Positions 35,985-44,047 of a stretch of 64,000 bases of DNA are shown here, in pieces; the first letter of the stretch is position 1, and every line of letters starts with the position of its first letter. The notes below the pieces were generated by a model that was not told where the DNA came from, searched no databases, and saw only the letters and a program-made list of their open reading frames with translations. The stretch lies in contig NZ_JAFBGL010000001.1 of NCBI RefSeq assembly GCF_016811075.1, positions 1-64,000 of the forward strand, given 5' to 3'. Origin of the DNA: Oceaniferula flava. Its GTDB lineage: Bacteria; Verrucomicrobiota; Verrucomicrobiia; Verrucomicrobiales; Akkermansiaceae. The position numbers were made by a program, and so were the translations under genes.

Positions 35985-36145
35985 ATAAGCATGACAGCAC
36001 AGTGATCAGTGTGTGTTTTGCACGGTCATGAGTGGTAATGTGCATGCTTAGTCGGTGTTTGCTAACAGTTTTCTGTTATATGTTAGTGTTCGCTGTCCCT
36101 TGTTCCGTCGGGATTTGGGGCGTTTTCGGTTCTGTTTTCCTGGGT

Positions 36146-36161
36146 TGGGCTACTGATTGCT
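36146..36161 (+). promoter_or_regulatory. Sigma-54 promoter of the small lipoprotein/DUF1328 genes
   Basis: TGGGCTACTGATTGCT: GG-N10-GC spacing exact, -12 half TTGCT perfect. Start predicted near 36172, only about 5 nt before the ATG. Upstream, GTGTG-TTT-TGCAC (36011-36023) resembles the enhancer half-sites. Confidence 0.6.
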
Positions 36162-36176
36162 TAAAGTAGAGATGTT

Positions 36177-36425
36177 ATGAAAACAACCAAAGTAAAAGAG
36201 CTCGCCAACCAATTATCACATCAGACCACGGACGCGGTGTCCGAATCATTGGGTGTCATCCGGAAGAAGCCGGTATCACGGACATTGTTAGGTGCCATCT
36301 GCGTTTGTGCTGGAGCTTTGTTCCTGGCCAGTTGTGAAAAAGAAGGTCCTGCCGAACGTGCCGGAGAGAAAATGGATAATGCCGTCGAAGAAGCCGGTGA
36401 CAAAGTTGAAGAAGCTACCGACTAG
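36177..36425 (+). CDS. Small lipoprotein-like protein of unknown function
   Basis: 82 aa. A long cationic N-region precedes a hydrophobic stretch and lipobox FLASC (Cys about 53), VSRTLLGAICVCAGALFLASCEKEG. The mature part is a short charged helix, AERAGEKMDNAVEEAGDKVEEATD, with a heptad-like pattern resembling hydrophilins or small stress lipoproteins. The N-region of about 35 residues is unusually long for a signal peptide, so it may instead be a cytoplasmic tail with one TM. Followed by the DUF1328 gene after 55 bp; the two share the sigma-54 promoter. Confidence 0.6.
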   Translation: MKTTKVKELANQLSHQTTDAVSESLGVIRKKPVSRTLLGAICVCAGALFLASCEKEGPAERAGEKMDNAVEEAGDKVEEATD

Positions 36426-36480
36426 TCTGAATCTGGCTATCAAATCTCATATTACCACAAACAACTAACCCTATAATATT

Positions 36481-36642
36481 ATGTTACACTGGACACTCGT
36501 ATTCCTCGTAGTCGCTATCATTGCCGCCGTATTAGGCTTCACTGGCATCGCGGGAGCTGCGGCAGGAGTTGCTAAAATTCTCTTTGTCGTGTTCCTCGTC
36601 GTGTGGATCCTATCGCTTATCTTCGGTAGAAAAAGCGTCTGA
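36481..36642 (+). CDS. DUF1328 small membrane protein (YtjA-like)
   Basis: 53-aa hydrophobic protein too short for most gene finders: [20 protein letters not shown], then [28 protein letters not shown] and a basic end GRKSV. This is the two-helix pattern of the DUF1328/YtjA family, known from stress-regulated loci in many bacteria; its function is unknown. It is the last gene before a strong terminator. Confidence 0.85.
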   Translation: MLHWTLVFLVVAIIAAVLGFTGIAGAAAGVAKILFVVFLVVWILSLIFGRKSV

Positions 36643-36692
36643 TAAGAATCACATTGGATGACCTTGCTCGTTTAGCAATCGATCATCAATAC

Positions 36693-36725
36693 AGGACTCC
36701 TCCACTTCAGGGGGAGTCCTTTTTT
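36693..36725 (+). terminator. Rho-independent terminator after DUF1328
   Basis: AGGACTCC at 36693-36700 pairs with GGAGTCCT at 36713-36720, followed by T-run. It also lies close to the end of the convergent kinase gene. Confidence 0.9.
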
Positions 36726-36747
36726 ATCGATGATAGCTCACAGCGAT

Positions 36748-38670
36748 TTAGCCAGAGCGACGGCTATCCGCCTGATGTCGGGCCTTGACGATGCTACGCC
36801 TCAATTCTTCTGGAACTGGAGGTTTGCTGAGGTGTTCATCGAAGCCCGCAGCGGCGCTTTTTTCACGATACTCTTTCTGTGTATGCCCAGACAGTGCCAC
36901 TAGGTAGGGGATGCTGGCAGACTCTCGTTCCGCCAACAACTGCTCGGCGAATTCCCATCCATTTTTGTCTCCCTCGAGGGTGAGATCGCAGAAAATAATA
37001 TCCGGGTGTCCTTGTTCCAAGGCTTTGAAGGCTGAACCAGCACAGTGCGCTACGGTGACCTCGTGGCCTTCCAATTCGAAGAACAGAGCTAGCGACGTGG
37101 CAACGCTTTCGTCGTCATCAATGAGCAATATATGAGCGGTGCGGGTGGTCGAGGTGCTAGTCGTATCGTTGCTGCCACTGGTGCGCACCGGTTTGTCGAT
37201 GGCGGGGAATGCCATCGTAACCGAGGTTCCTTTTCCTGCGCCTTCACTCTTGGCTTGGATGTGGCCGTCATGCAGTTCGACGATCTTGTGAACCACCGCC
37301 AGTCCGAGCCCAAGGCCTTCTTTACTCCGGTGACCAGCATCGTTGCTTTGCTCAAAGGGCTTGAACAAGGATTCAATTTCATCGGGTTTCATTCCGATGC
37401 CATTGTCCTGGACGGTGATCTCGACCGATTGATGGTCGGCAGATTCAGCTACCGAAACTTGAACTTTACCTCCCGGATCGGTGAATTTGAGGGAGTTGCT
37501 GATCAGGTTGTTGATGCACTGGGAAATACGGACAGGATCGGCGTCGATCCATAACGCATCCGTGGGGGCCTGAAAATTCAACGTGAGATCTTCCTCGCGG
37601 GCGCGGATCGAGTATCCATCCACCGCGTTTTCCACTAATTGGCTGATATCGCATGGTCGTTTCTCGACGCGCAATTTCCCCGATGTCAATCGCGAGGCGT
37701 CCAATGTATCCTCGATCAGGCCACTGAGTTGCTTGATTTGCTCGCCAAGTTGTTTCAATGACTTCTGGCGTTGGGTCTCATCGACATTCGGGTGATTGAG
37801 CACCTCATAGTGAGTGGAAATCGCGGCGAGCGGGTTCCGTAATTCGTGGCCCAGAACGGCGATGAACATGTCCTTGCTCTCGGTGGCTTGTTTGTATGAA
37901 AGCTCAATCCGCTTCTGATCCTCAACATCAGTGGTGGTGCCATACCATTTTGAGATATTGCCGTCCTGGTCGCGAACTGGAACAGCTCTGGCCGTGTGGT
38001 AGCGGTATTCTCCGGCGGTGTTCTTGAGGCGGTAGGTGTGATCGTAAATCTCACCATTGGCCACGGATGCCTGCCATGCTTCCTCGGTGGATGCTCGGTC
38101 GTCGGGGTGGATGAAATCGTTGATCTGGGTGTAATTTTCAGAATCGGCACTAAGCCCTGTTAGGTCTGACCATTGTGGGCTGATGTAGTCGATGTTTCCT
38201 TCGGGGTCAGAAGTCCAGACAACCTGTGGTAGAGTTTCTGCCAAGTGGCGGAATGCTAACTCGTGAGGTGTGTGGAGGCCTTCCTCGGTGACCTGGTTTT
38301 GGTGGAGAAAAATGGCAGCGCCCACTTCAGTGACAGCATTGTCTGCGCCCGTGACAGGGAATAGGCAGATTGACGAGTTCTGTTTTCCCAGACCATTTTG
38401 GGTAGTGATATGGAGCTCGAATAATGGGCTTGGCTCACCTTCGGTGAACACCTGCTGGATCTTTTTTTCCAAAACAGGTCCGGCACTCGGGTAGAGATCT
38501 GAAATATGTCTCCCCAGATGTTCATCAGCCGGGAGGTTGTTGATGTGGGCCAAGTAGTCGTTGATCCGGATACATCCTCCAGCCGGATCAAAAAATGCCA
38601 AGCCGATGGGAGCAAACGAAAGCAAAGAATCCAACGCAAGTGCGTTACTTTGTTCTGTGGGAGTTGACAT
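36748..38670 (-). CDS. Hybrid sensor histidine kinase with two PAS domains and C-terminal receiver
   Basis: 640 aa, no TM helices, so a cytoplasmic sensor. PAS-1 is about residues 12-120 (LLSFAPIGLAFFDPAGGCIRIND) and PAS-2 about 140-262 with PAC (HTYRLKNTAGEYRYHTARAVPVRDQDGNISKWYGTTTD). The H-box is FIAVLGHELRNPLAAIS (about 275-291). The HATPase has the N-box INNLISNSLKF, G1 VQDNGIGMKPDE and G2 KEGLGLGLAVVHKI. The receiver (about 513-630) has LIDDDES, Asp in IIFCDLTLEG, and LSKPP. It likely feeds phosphate to the NtrC-type regulator downstream, perhaps via the stand-alone DHp protein; that wiring is inference. Confidence 0.92.
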   Translation of the reverse strand: MSTPTEQSNALALDSLLSFAPIGLAFFDPAGGCIRINDYLAHINNLPADEHLGRHISDLYPSAGPVLEKKIQQVFTEGEPSPLFELHITTQNGLGKQNSSICLFPVTGADNAVTEVGAAIFLHQNQVTEEGLHTPHELAFRHLAETLPQVVWTSDPEGNIDYISPQWSDLTGLSADSENYTQINDFIHPDDRASTEEAWQASVANGEIYDHTYRLKNTAGEYRYHTARAVPVRDQDGNISKWYGTTTDVEDQKRIELSYKQATESKDMFIAVLGHELRNPLAAISTHYEVLNHPNVDETQRQKSLKQLGEQIKQLSGLIEDTLDASRLTSGKLRVEKRPCDISQLVENAVDGYSIRAREEDLTLNFQAPTDALWIDADPVRISQCINNLISNSLKFTDPGGKVQVSVAESADHQSVEITVQDNGIGMKPDEIESLFKPFEQSNDAGHRSKEGLGLGLAVVHKIVELHDGHIQAKSEGAGKGTSVTMAFPAIDKPVRTSGSNDTTSTSTTRTAHILLIDDDESVATSLALFFELEGHEVTVAHCAGSAFKALEQGHPDIIFCDLTLEGDKNGWEFAEQLLAERESASIPYLVALSGHTQKEYREKSAAAGFDEHLSKPPVPEELRRSIVKARHQADSRRSG

Positions 38671-38776
38671 GCGTTATTGTTAGGCCTCAAACGTTATATG
38701 GCCGAAAACAATATCATCTGGAAATCAGCTGCTGTGCAATGTCAGAATGTAAAATTATCAGCAACTTAGAAGGGCG

Positions 38777-39007
38777 CTAGTCTTGGTCCTGGTCCTCAGG
38801 GGTGCTGGAAAAATGGGTGTTGATCGCTTCAAGCAGGCGTTCGGTATCTGTGATGATGCTTTGCATCATGCGTTCTTGCTGTTCATTGAGAGGGCCTACA
38901 CCCTGCTCCATGAGCAGGTGGGACATCATGCGTATTCCTGTGAGAGGGCTTTTTAGATCGTGACTTACGGAAGACAGAGAGGCATTGGCTTTTTTCGGGT
39001 CGGGCAT
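38777..39007 (-). CDS. Stand-alone histidine kinase DHp domain protein
   Basis: 76 aa containing only a HisKA-type dimerisation domain: H-box SLSSVSHDLKSPLTGIRMMSHLL with phospho-acceptor His about 16, then the second helix NEQQERMMQSIITDTERLLEAINTHF. No ATPase domain is present in any frame next to it, so it cannot phosphorylate itself. It could serve as a histidine phosphotransfer protein, accept phosphate from the hybrid kinase, or modulate it by hetero-dimerisation. It lies between the hybrid kinase and the sigma-54 activator, 33 bp after the latter, so probably co-transcribed with it. Confidence 0.7.
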   Translation of the reverse strand: MPDPKKANASLSSVSHDLKSPLTGIRMMSHLLMEQGVGPLNEQQERMMQSIITDTERLLEAINTHFSSTPEDQDQD

Positions 39008-39039
39008 GGCTTGTGTGTGTTCAGGGGGGGGGAAGGGGA

Positions 39040-40419
39040 TTAATCGAGGTTATCGTAGCGTTTGCGCTTTCGATAGAGAGTGGTTTTGTCAATTCCCAGG
39101 ATTTCTGCGGCTTTTTGTAAGCTGTTGGTGCGCTCGATCACGCGCTTGATGTGCTCGGCCTCCAGCTCTTCGAGAGTCAGGTCACTGCCAAGGATAGCAT
39201 CGTGTTTTGGGCTGGTCAAAGAGGCGTCTGCCGGGGATGGGAGGTCGGCAGGTTCGATCAACTTGTCCGCACAGAGAATGACAGCGCGTTCCACCGAGTT
39301 CCTGAGCTCGCGGAGGTTTCCTGGCCATGGATGGGCCTTCAGTGCCTCCAGCCCTTTTTTGGAAAAGCCGGAGAGTGGGCGGCCGATCTGTTTGGCAAAG
39401 TAATCGACGTAGCTGTTGGCGAAGCATTCCAAGTCCTTCAAACGCGAACGGAGAGGTGGCATTTCCACGGAAATGACATTCAGGCGATAGAAGAGGTCCT
39501 CGCGGAATTCACCATCCTCGACACTCTGCATGAGGTTCTTATTGGTGGCGGCGATGACGCGGACGTTGGCCGAGCGGGTTTTGTTTTCGCCCAGTCGCTC
39601 GTATTCCCTCTCCTGCAGGAGGCGTAGCAGCTTCGGCTGGATTTCCATCGGGAGCTCACCGATTTCATCGAGGAAAAGAGTGCCGCCATTGGCTGCATGC
39701 ACCTTTCCCCAAGCATCTTTCACCGCACCAGTGAAGGCCCCTTTGACGTGACCGAAGAGTTCGCTTTCCAGCAATTCTTTCGAGAGGCTGGGGCAGCTGA
39801 CCGTGACAAAGGGCTTATCCGCGACGGAGCTGCGATCGTGCACGGCGCGGGCCACCACGCTCTTGCCGGTGCCGCTCTCACCGAGGATTAGAATGGATGC
39901 CGATGTGGGGGCTGCGCGGAACAGGGTGCTCAGCTCCTTCTGCATGATTGGATCTTCCGACTCGAAACGCGGCTCCGGTGAGTTCGCGATGACTTGCGTT
40001 TTGAGATCGTTCACCTTGGTTTCCAGAGTGACGATCTCTTTCTGGGTGTTGATCTGTTTCCTGACCTTGGCGAGAATGGCGCGAATCTGATCGGGAGTGA
40101 ACGGTTTTTCCAGATAATCGAAGGCGCCTAACTGGGTGGCCTTGATCGCGGTATCGACGGATGCATACGCTGTGAAAATCACCACCGGAAGACGGGGGTG
40201 ACTTTTTTGAAGAGATTCTAACAAAGTTAGCCCATCCTCATCGCCAAGGCGCAAATCGAGAAAGACGAGATCGTATTCCACTTCCTTGAGCCGCATTTCG
40301 GCGGATTTGATATTGGCGGCAGGCTCGGCGTAGTGGCCTTCAACTTCCAAGGCGGTGATGGTGGCGTCTCTGATAGATTGTTCATCATCGACGACCAGAA
40401 TATCCAAAGTTTCTTTCAT
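39040..40419 (-). CDS. NtrC-family sigma-54-dependent response regulator
   Basis: Transcription activator of 459 aa; start at 40419 ([15 protein letters not shown]). Domains: receiver 1-120 with Asp in [15 protein letters not shown]; sigma-54 AAA+ about 155-385 with Walker [18 protein letters not shown], the sigma-54 contact loop GAFTGA and [23 protein letters not shown]; Fis-type HTH at the C-terminus ([33 protein letters not shown]). The last helix, [11 protein letters not shown], is a recognition helix. I infer it binds the ATGCA-N3-TGCAT palindromes and drives the sigma-54 promoters around it. Confidence 0.94.
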   Translation of the reverse strand: MKETLDILVVDDEQSIRDATITALEVEGHYAEPAANIKSAEMRLKEVEYDLVFLDLRLGDEDGLTLLESLQKSHPRLPVVIFTAYASVDTAIKATQLGAFDYLEKPFTPDQIRAILAKVRKQINTQKEIVTLETKVNDLKTQVIANSPEPRFESEDPIMQKELSTLFRAAPTSASILILGESGTGKSVVARAVHDRSSVADKPFVTVSCPSLSKELLESELFGHVKGAFTGAVKDAWGKVHAANGGTLFLDEIGELPMEIQPKLLRLLQEREYERLGENKTRSANVRVIAATNKNLMQSVEDGEFREDLFYRLNVISVEMPPLRSRLKDLECFANSYVDYFAKQIGRPLSGFSKKGLEALKAHPWPGNLRELRNSVERAVILCADKLIEPADLPSPADASLTSPKHDAILGSDLTLEELEAEHIKRVIERTNSLQKAAEILGIDKTTLYRKRKRYDNLD

Positions 40420-40508
40420 AAAGTGTGAGTGAAGTGCTGTTTGCAACCTACAGAGTTCAGCATGAGGGTGGGCAGAGGTGGGTGTCAACTAAGCAAAGGG
40501 GATGTGTG

Positions 40509-41027
40509 TTAACGCTCTGTCAGTGCGTTGCTGAGGTGGAGATCGGTCGTAATGCGATTCACACCAGGAACTTGACGGGCAACCTTACGGATGCGCTTTT
40601 CCTGCGACGGATGAATGATCAGACCTGAGATGTGATGGTGAGATCCTTTGGTGGTGACTTGCAGGTTCAGATAATCCAGTTGTGTATCCAGCCTAAGCGT
40701 GGCGGCGAGGTTTTGTCTCACGGCAGCTTCTTTTCGACGTTCTGAGCCGATGATGAAAAGGGTATCCACGAGATAGACGACACCGCGAACCTTGGTCACT
40801 TTGTGTATGACTTGCTGGTGTTGATTCAAAGAGTCGACGTGACCGCGAACGGCCACCAGGCCATCACGCACCTGCACGTTGAGCTGGGAGGTGCGGAGCT
40901 CCGGAATGGAACCGAAGGAGTGCTGGATATCTCGGTAAATCGCCCGATCGGAACGTGGCGTATCAGCGAAGCTTGAGCAGGCAGAGAAGACCAAAATGGC
41001 GCAAATTCCAAGAGCGGGGGAGAACAT
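40509..41027 (-). CDS. BON-domain lipoprotein
   Basis: Exported protein with two BON domains (osmotically inducible, OsmY-type): about residues 27-90 of the shown form (IYRDIQHSFGSIPELRTSQLNVQVRDGLVAVRGHVDSLNQHQQVIHKVTKVRGV) and 105-170 (NLAATLRLDTQLDYLNLQVTTKGSHHHISGLI). Signal with lipobox VFSAC. A sigma-54 promoter at 41055-41070 predicts transcription start near 41044, so the start is ATG 41042 (leaderless) or, as used here, ATG 41027 (MFSPALGICAIL); an upstream ATG at 41066 is excluded. BON proteins support envelope integrity under osmotic stress. Confidence 0.8.
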   Translation of the reverse strand: MFSPALGICAILVFSACSSFADTPRSDRAIYRDIQHSFGSIPELRTSQLNVQVRDGLVAVRGHVDSLNQHQQVIHKVTKVRGVVYLVDTLFIIGSERRKEAAVRQNLAATLRLDTQLDYLNLQVTTKGSHHHISGLIIHPSQEKRIRKVARQVPGVNRITTDLHLSNALTER

Positions 41028-41054
41028 TGGTGGTGCGTTCATGGAACAAACTAT

Positions 41055-41070
41055 CGCAATTAACATACCA
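41055..41070 (-). promoter_or_regulatory. Sigma-54 promoter of the BON gene
   Basis: On the minus strand TGGTATGTTAATTGCG: GG-N10-GC with perfect TTGC at -12. Start near 41044. Confidence 0.55.
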
Positions 41071-41237
41071 AGCCGACGTCTCCTCCCTGTGCTTAGCGGA
41101 GGGATATGGAAAGGGGGAGTTTTTGATGTTCGTAAGCGTCATGTTTTCAACAGGTTATGAGGTCGGTTGGTTGGGCCTGATGAAATGCGGTCACTGCGAA
41201 TACAAATTGCGGTCAACGGTTTCGCCTCGTGAGAATC

Positions 41238-41281
41238 GTGCATTATGCAATGTGGTGAGGTCTGTTGGGAGCGCTTTGCAC
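41238..41281. promoter_or_regulatory. Enhancer-like site pair upstream of the BON gene
   Basis: GTGCA-TTA-TGCAA at 41238-41250 matches the ATGCA-N3-TGCAT palindrome well; 31 bp away, 41269-41281 (GAGCG-CTT-TGCAC) keeps one half-site. Distance to the sigma-54 promoter is about 170-210 bp. Nothing else is seen in the rest of 41071-41310. Confidence 0.4.
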
Positions 41282-41307
41282 GATTAGCGTAACGTTTCTA
41301 CACGGCA

Positions 41308-41338
41308 AAACCCGACGGCTCGAAAATGAGCGGTCGGG
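41308..41338 (-). terminator. Terminator of the OB-like protein gene
   Basis: On the minus strand CCCGACCGCTC pairs with GAGCCGTCGGG, followed by TTTT, about 45 bp after the stop at 41380. Confidence 0.8.
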
Positions 41339-41379
41339 TGGGAATGAGGCTGATGCCTGATTCGCTTGCGTGTGTATTA

Positions 41380-42009
41380 CTATTTCTCGTGTTCAATCAC
41401 CGTTGAGGCATTGAGCACATTGGTGCTCGCATAGTCGGTGTGGACATGGGCGGTGGTGGTGACCCAATCGTTGATTTCCAGCTGGATGTCACCATCATCG
41501 TCAAACGCGTTCTCGGAGAGTTCGGAGGTGTTGACAGTGATAACTTGGTAGCCGTTATCCATCGTCATTGTGTCGCCATCGATGCTAGTGACTTTACCGT
41601 AAAACGAGAAGGTAGGTATTTTCTCAACAACATCGATTCTGACGGGTTTACGGACATCCTCATCATCGCTGGCGCTGGCGTAGAAGGTAAGGTTCTCACC
41701 TTTGACAAAAACGGAACTGGCTTCGATCGTGCGAGGCTCGTCTTCATCCGCATCGATTCTTCCGGTCACGACGACTTTGTCGTCTACTAGAATATCGCTG
41801 CCCTCGGCATACCAATCGTAATCGTCCATTTCTACGGTGATGGCGCCTTTGCCGTAATCGAGGATGAAGGCGCTAGGCGATGTTTTGGTGACTTTACCTG
41901 TCACCGTGATCCAAGCCCCGTCTGGGTGGGTGTAAGGGGTTGCCGAAAGTGGCAGGGTGAACAATGAACCCGTAACAGCTGTTATAAGTAGTAGGTTGTT
42001 TGTTTTCAT
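41380..42009 (-). CDS. Exported protein with two OB-like repeats
   Basis: 209 aa with a signal peptide ending PLSATPY. Two repeats of the same design follow: ITVTGKVTKTSPSAFILDYGKGAITVEMDDYDW...VVVTGRID (about 33-88) and FSFYGKVTSIDGDTMTMDNGYQVITVNTSELSE...VTTTAHV (about 135-195). The GKV-T...ITV pattern is that of bacterial OB-fold (BOF/YgiW) or DUF5666-type domains that tolerate periplasmic stress. Very acidic (many Asp/Glu). A near-perfect sigma-54 promoter lies 15-30 bp upstream, predicting a 4-nt leader. Confidence 0.65.
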   Translation of the reverse strand: MKTNNLLLITAVTGSLFTLPLSATPYTHPDGAWITVTGKVTKTSPSAFILDYGKGAITVEMDDYDWYAEGSDILVDDKVVVTGRIDADEDEPRTIEASSVFVKGENLTFYASASDDEDVRKPVRIDVVEKIPTFSFYGKVTSIDGDTMTMDNGYQVITVNTSELSENAFDDDGDIQLEINDWVTTTAHVHTDYASTNVLNASTVIEHEK

Positions 42010-42023
42010 AGCATCTTCGTATT

Positions 42024-42039
42024 TGCAGTGAGCATGCCA
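42024..42039 (-). promoter_or_regulatory. Sigma-54 promoter of the OB-like protein gene
   Basis: On the minus strand TGGCATGCTCACTGCA: TGGCA at -24, TGCA at -12, correct spacing. Candidate activator sites GTGCG-CTC-TGCAT (42139-42151) and ATGCA-ATC-CATTT (42168-42180) lie 100-155 bp upstream. Confidence 0.7.
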
Positions 42040-42198
42040 GCCTGTTGGTTGGGTGGGAAATGGTCTGTAAACCTAGATTTTAAAGGGGTTGTGGACGCCT
42101 GGTGTGTTTTCAGCGATTGAGGGTTTGTGGTGCCTGTGGTGCGCTCTGCATCGTCATGCTGGGCATCATGCAATCCATTTTTGTTAGTAGCTGCGCAT

Positions 42199-42229
42199 AA
42201 AAAAAGGGCCCGGCGAACTGCCAGGCCCT
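42199..42229 (-). terminator. Rho-independent terminator of the glycine-zipper gene
   Basis: On the minus strand AGGGCC and GGGCCCT pair around a TGGC/GCC-extended loop and are followed by T7. Confidence 0.85.
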
Positions 42230-42255
42230 CATGGGGTGGGTGAGCGTGTGAGCGA

Positions 42256-42516
42256 TTAGCGGTAGTAGCGTTTGTCTTTCTCGTTACCGACGGCGTATCC
42301 GGCTCCACCGCCGACTGCGGCTCCGAGGGCTGCGCCGGTTCCGGTGTTGCCTGAATCTTTACCGATGGCCGCGCCTGCGGCAGCTCCGAGCAGGGCGCCG
42401 GTGGCGGCATCGTTTTTAGCGTGGCTATCGTAATTCGAACAGCTGGCGAAGGACAGGGCAGCAGCACTGAAGAGGGCTCCTGCTGCGATGCGTGTTTTAG
42501 GTGTCTTTGTTTTCAT
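42256..42516 (-). CDS. Glycine-zipper lipoprotein
   Basis: 86 aa. Signal with lipobox SFASC (Cys about 26). The mature part contains a glycine-zipper of the YMGG/OsmB type: AATGALLGAAAGAAIGKDSG and GTGAALGAAVGGGAGYAVG, then a charged end EKDKRYYR. Such proteins sit in the outer membrane and are osmotic or envelope stress-induced in other bacteria. A sigma-54 promoter lies at 42580-42595 and a tandem enhancer pair further upstream. Confidence 0.85.
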   Translation of the reverse strand: MKTKTPKTRIAAGALFSAAALSFASCSNYDSHAKNDAATGALLGAAAGAAIGKDSGNTGTGAALGAAVGGGAGYAVGNEKDKRYYR

Positions 42517-42579
42517 AATGATGCTTGTGGTTGGGGCAGTGGCCCGGATGGCTAGACTGCCAATTCACTATGCTTACCT

Positions 42580-42595
42580 AGCGATGATCGTGCCG
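42580..42595 (-). promoter_or_regulatory. Sigma-54 promoter of the glycine-zipper gene
   Basis: On the minus strand CGGCACGATCATCGCT: GGCACG at -24 and GCT at -12 with correct spacing. Start near 42569, leader about 53 nt. Confidence 0.6.
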
Positions 42596-42660
42596 ATCCT
42601 CTATGTGGCAGATCTTAAGAAGGTTATGTATTCTCGCATTGTCTGAGATTTCAAAAACCC

Positions 42661-42704
42661 ATGCAGCTTGCATGATGGGAACCACCAAGCCGTGCAATCT
42701 GCCA
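42661..42704. promoter_or_regulatory. Tandem enhancer-like sites upstream of the glycine-zipper gene
   Basis: ATGCA-GCT-TGCAT (42661-42673) is a perfect palindrome; GTGCA-ATC-TGCCA (42692-42704) is a near copy. Centres are exactly 31 bp apart, the same spacing as at 35117-35160. They lie 70-125 bp upstream of the sigma-54 promoter. Confidence 0.55.
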
Positions 42705-42786
42705 TGGTGGGGGCGGCCGAGGGCTAACTGGAGCCTGGGGTCTAAAATGCAATCAGCCGGAACCACATGATCATGGTTCCGGCTGA

Positions 42787-42874
42787 TGGCAGAGGGGGTG
42801 GGATTCGAACCCACGGTGACTTGCGCCACGCCGGTTTTCAAGACCGGTGCATTCGACCACTCTGCCACCCCTCC
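42787..42874 (-). tRNA. tRNA-Ser (anticodon TGA)
   Basis: 88-nt minus-strand gene with a complete cloverleaf: acceptor GGAGGGG/CCCCTCT, anticodon loop CTTGAAA (UGA), a long variable arm typical of serine tRNAs, T-loop TTCGAAT and encoded CCA. Decodes UCA and UCG/UCU by wobble. Confidence 0.97.
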
Positions 42875-43027
42875 GTGGTGCAATCAGATTGCGGTCGCGG
42901 GGAACCTTCCTCAATCGGCGCAATTTGGCAAGAAGAGAATCGTCTGTTTTTTCGTCCCATGGTGGAGGGATTCACGGATGATGTGGGCTTGCTTGAAGAG
43001 TCGGCATGGCCTACGTAGGTCGGCGCT

Positions 43028-43954
43028 ATGAGTAACGTTGTAATTTTATTTTCCGGTCAGGGAGCGCAAAAAGTCGGTATGGGTAAGGATCTTGTGGATG
43101 CTTATCCGGCGGCCAAGGCGCTGTTTGCCAAAGCAGACGAGGCGCTGGGCTATTCGCTCAGCGACATTATGTTTAATGGTCCCGACGATCAGTTGACCCG
43201 CACGGCTTACTGCCAGCCCGCCCTCTATCTCCACGGACTTGCCTGTCTGGAGGTGTTGAAAGAAAAGGTTCCGTCACTCAAGCCAGTGGCTGCCGCCGGC
43301 CTCTCACTCGGTGAGTTTACCGCACATGCAGCGGCTGGCACCTTTGACTTCGCCACCGGGCTGAACCTGGTCGCTCAGCGAGGCGCCTTCATGGAAGAAG
43401 CCTGTGAAGCCACCGATGGCGCCATGGCTGCCATGATTGGGGGGGACGAAGCTGCCGTGGAAAAGCTGGCGGCCGACTGCGATGTCGACGTGGCCAATTT
43501 CAATGCCATCGGCCAGATCGTTCTCTCCGGTAGCGAAGAGGGCATCGATAAAGCGGTCGCCGGAGCCAAGGCCGCCGGGATCCGGATGGGCAAAAAGCTC
43601 AAGGTCGCCGGTGCGTATCACTCCCGTCTGATGCAGAGCGCGCAGGACCAATTGGCAGGTGTGCTGGCCGAAACCGAGATTTCCGAACCATCGATCCCGG
43701 TGATTTGCAATTTTGGCGCCCGCGAAGTGCAGGGAAGCGACGATATTAAGTCGATGTTAGAGCAGCAAGTGACCGGATCCGTGCGTTGGACGTCCTCCAT
43801 GCAGCAACTGATTGCTGACGGACACACAAAATTCATCGAGCTCGGACCAGGCAAGGTTCTGGCCGGCCTGATGGGCCGAATCGATAAGAATGTGGAAGTT
43901 ATGTCGGTTGAAGATGTCGACAGCCTGGAGGCCGCGGTGGCTGCTCTGAAATAA
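43028..43954 (+). CDS. fabD: Malonyl-CoA:ACP transacylase
   Basis: Loads malonyl groups on acyl carrier protein for fatty acid synthesis. Start motif VILFSGQGAQKVGMGKDL, nucleophile Ser93 in GLSLGEF (GHSLGE-type elbow), and the catalytic His in AGAYHSRLMQ near residue 198. C-terminal ELGPGKVLAGLMGRI is typical. 308 aa. No other fab genes adjoin; it stands between two tRNA genes. Confidence 0.95.
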   Translation: MSNVVILFSGQGAQKVGMGKDLVDAYPAAKALFAKADEALGYSLSDIMFNGPDDQLTRTAYCQPALYLHGLACLEVLKEKVPSLKPVAAAGLSLGEFTAHAAAGTFDFATGLNLVAQRGAFMEEACEATDGAMAAMIGGDEAAVEKLAADCDVDVANFNAIGQIVLSGSEEGIDKAVAGAKAAGIRMGKKLKVAGAYHSRLMQSAQDQLAGVLAETEISEPSIPVICNFGAREVQGSDDIKSMLEQQVTGSVRWTSSMQQLIADGHTKFIELGPGKVLAGLMGRIDKNVEVMSVEDVDSLEAAVAALK

Positions 43955-44047
43955 AAATGCATTTTGAGCAAAAAAGATATTGCCATTTAGCGGACTTCTT
44001 CCTAGGTTCCGCCCGCCCAAGCAAAGCGAGGGTCCCAAGCAAAGCAA

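Noticed and set aside
42006-42467. 153-codon frame on the minus strand overlapping the glycine-zipper gene
   Set aside because: Out of frame with the lipoprotein gene, runs through its terminator and through a sigma-54 promoter; Pro/Thr-rich nonsense.
42786-43031. Open frame over the tRNA-Ser gene
   Set aside because: The stretch is fully explained by tRNA-Ser(TGA) on the minus strand; the frame's 'GVGFEPT' start is the well-known artefact of translating a tRNA.
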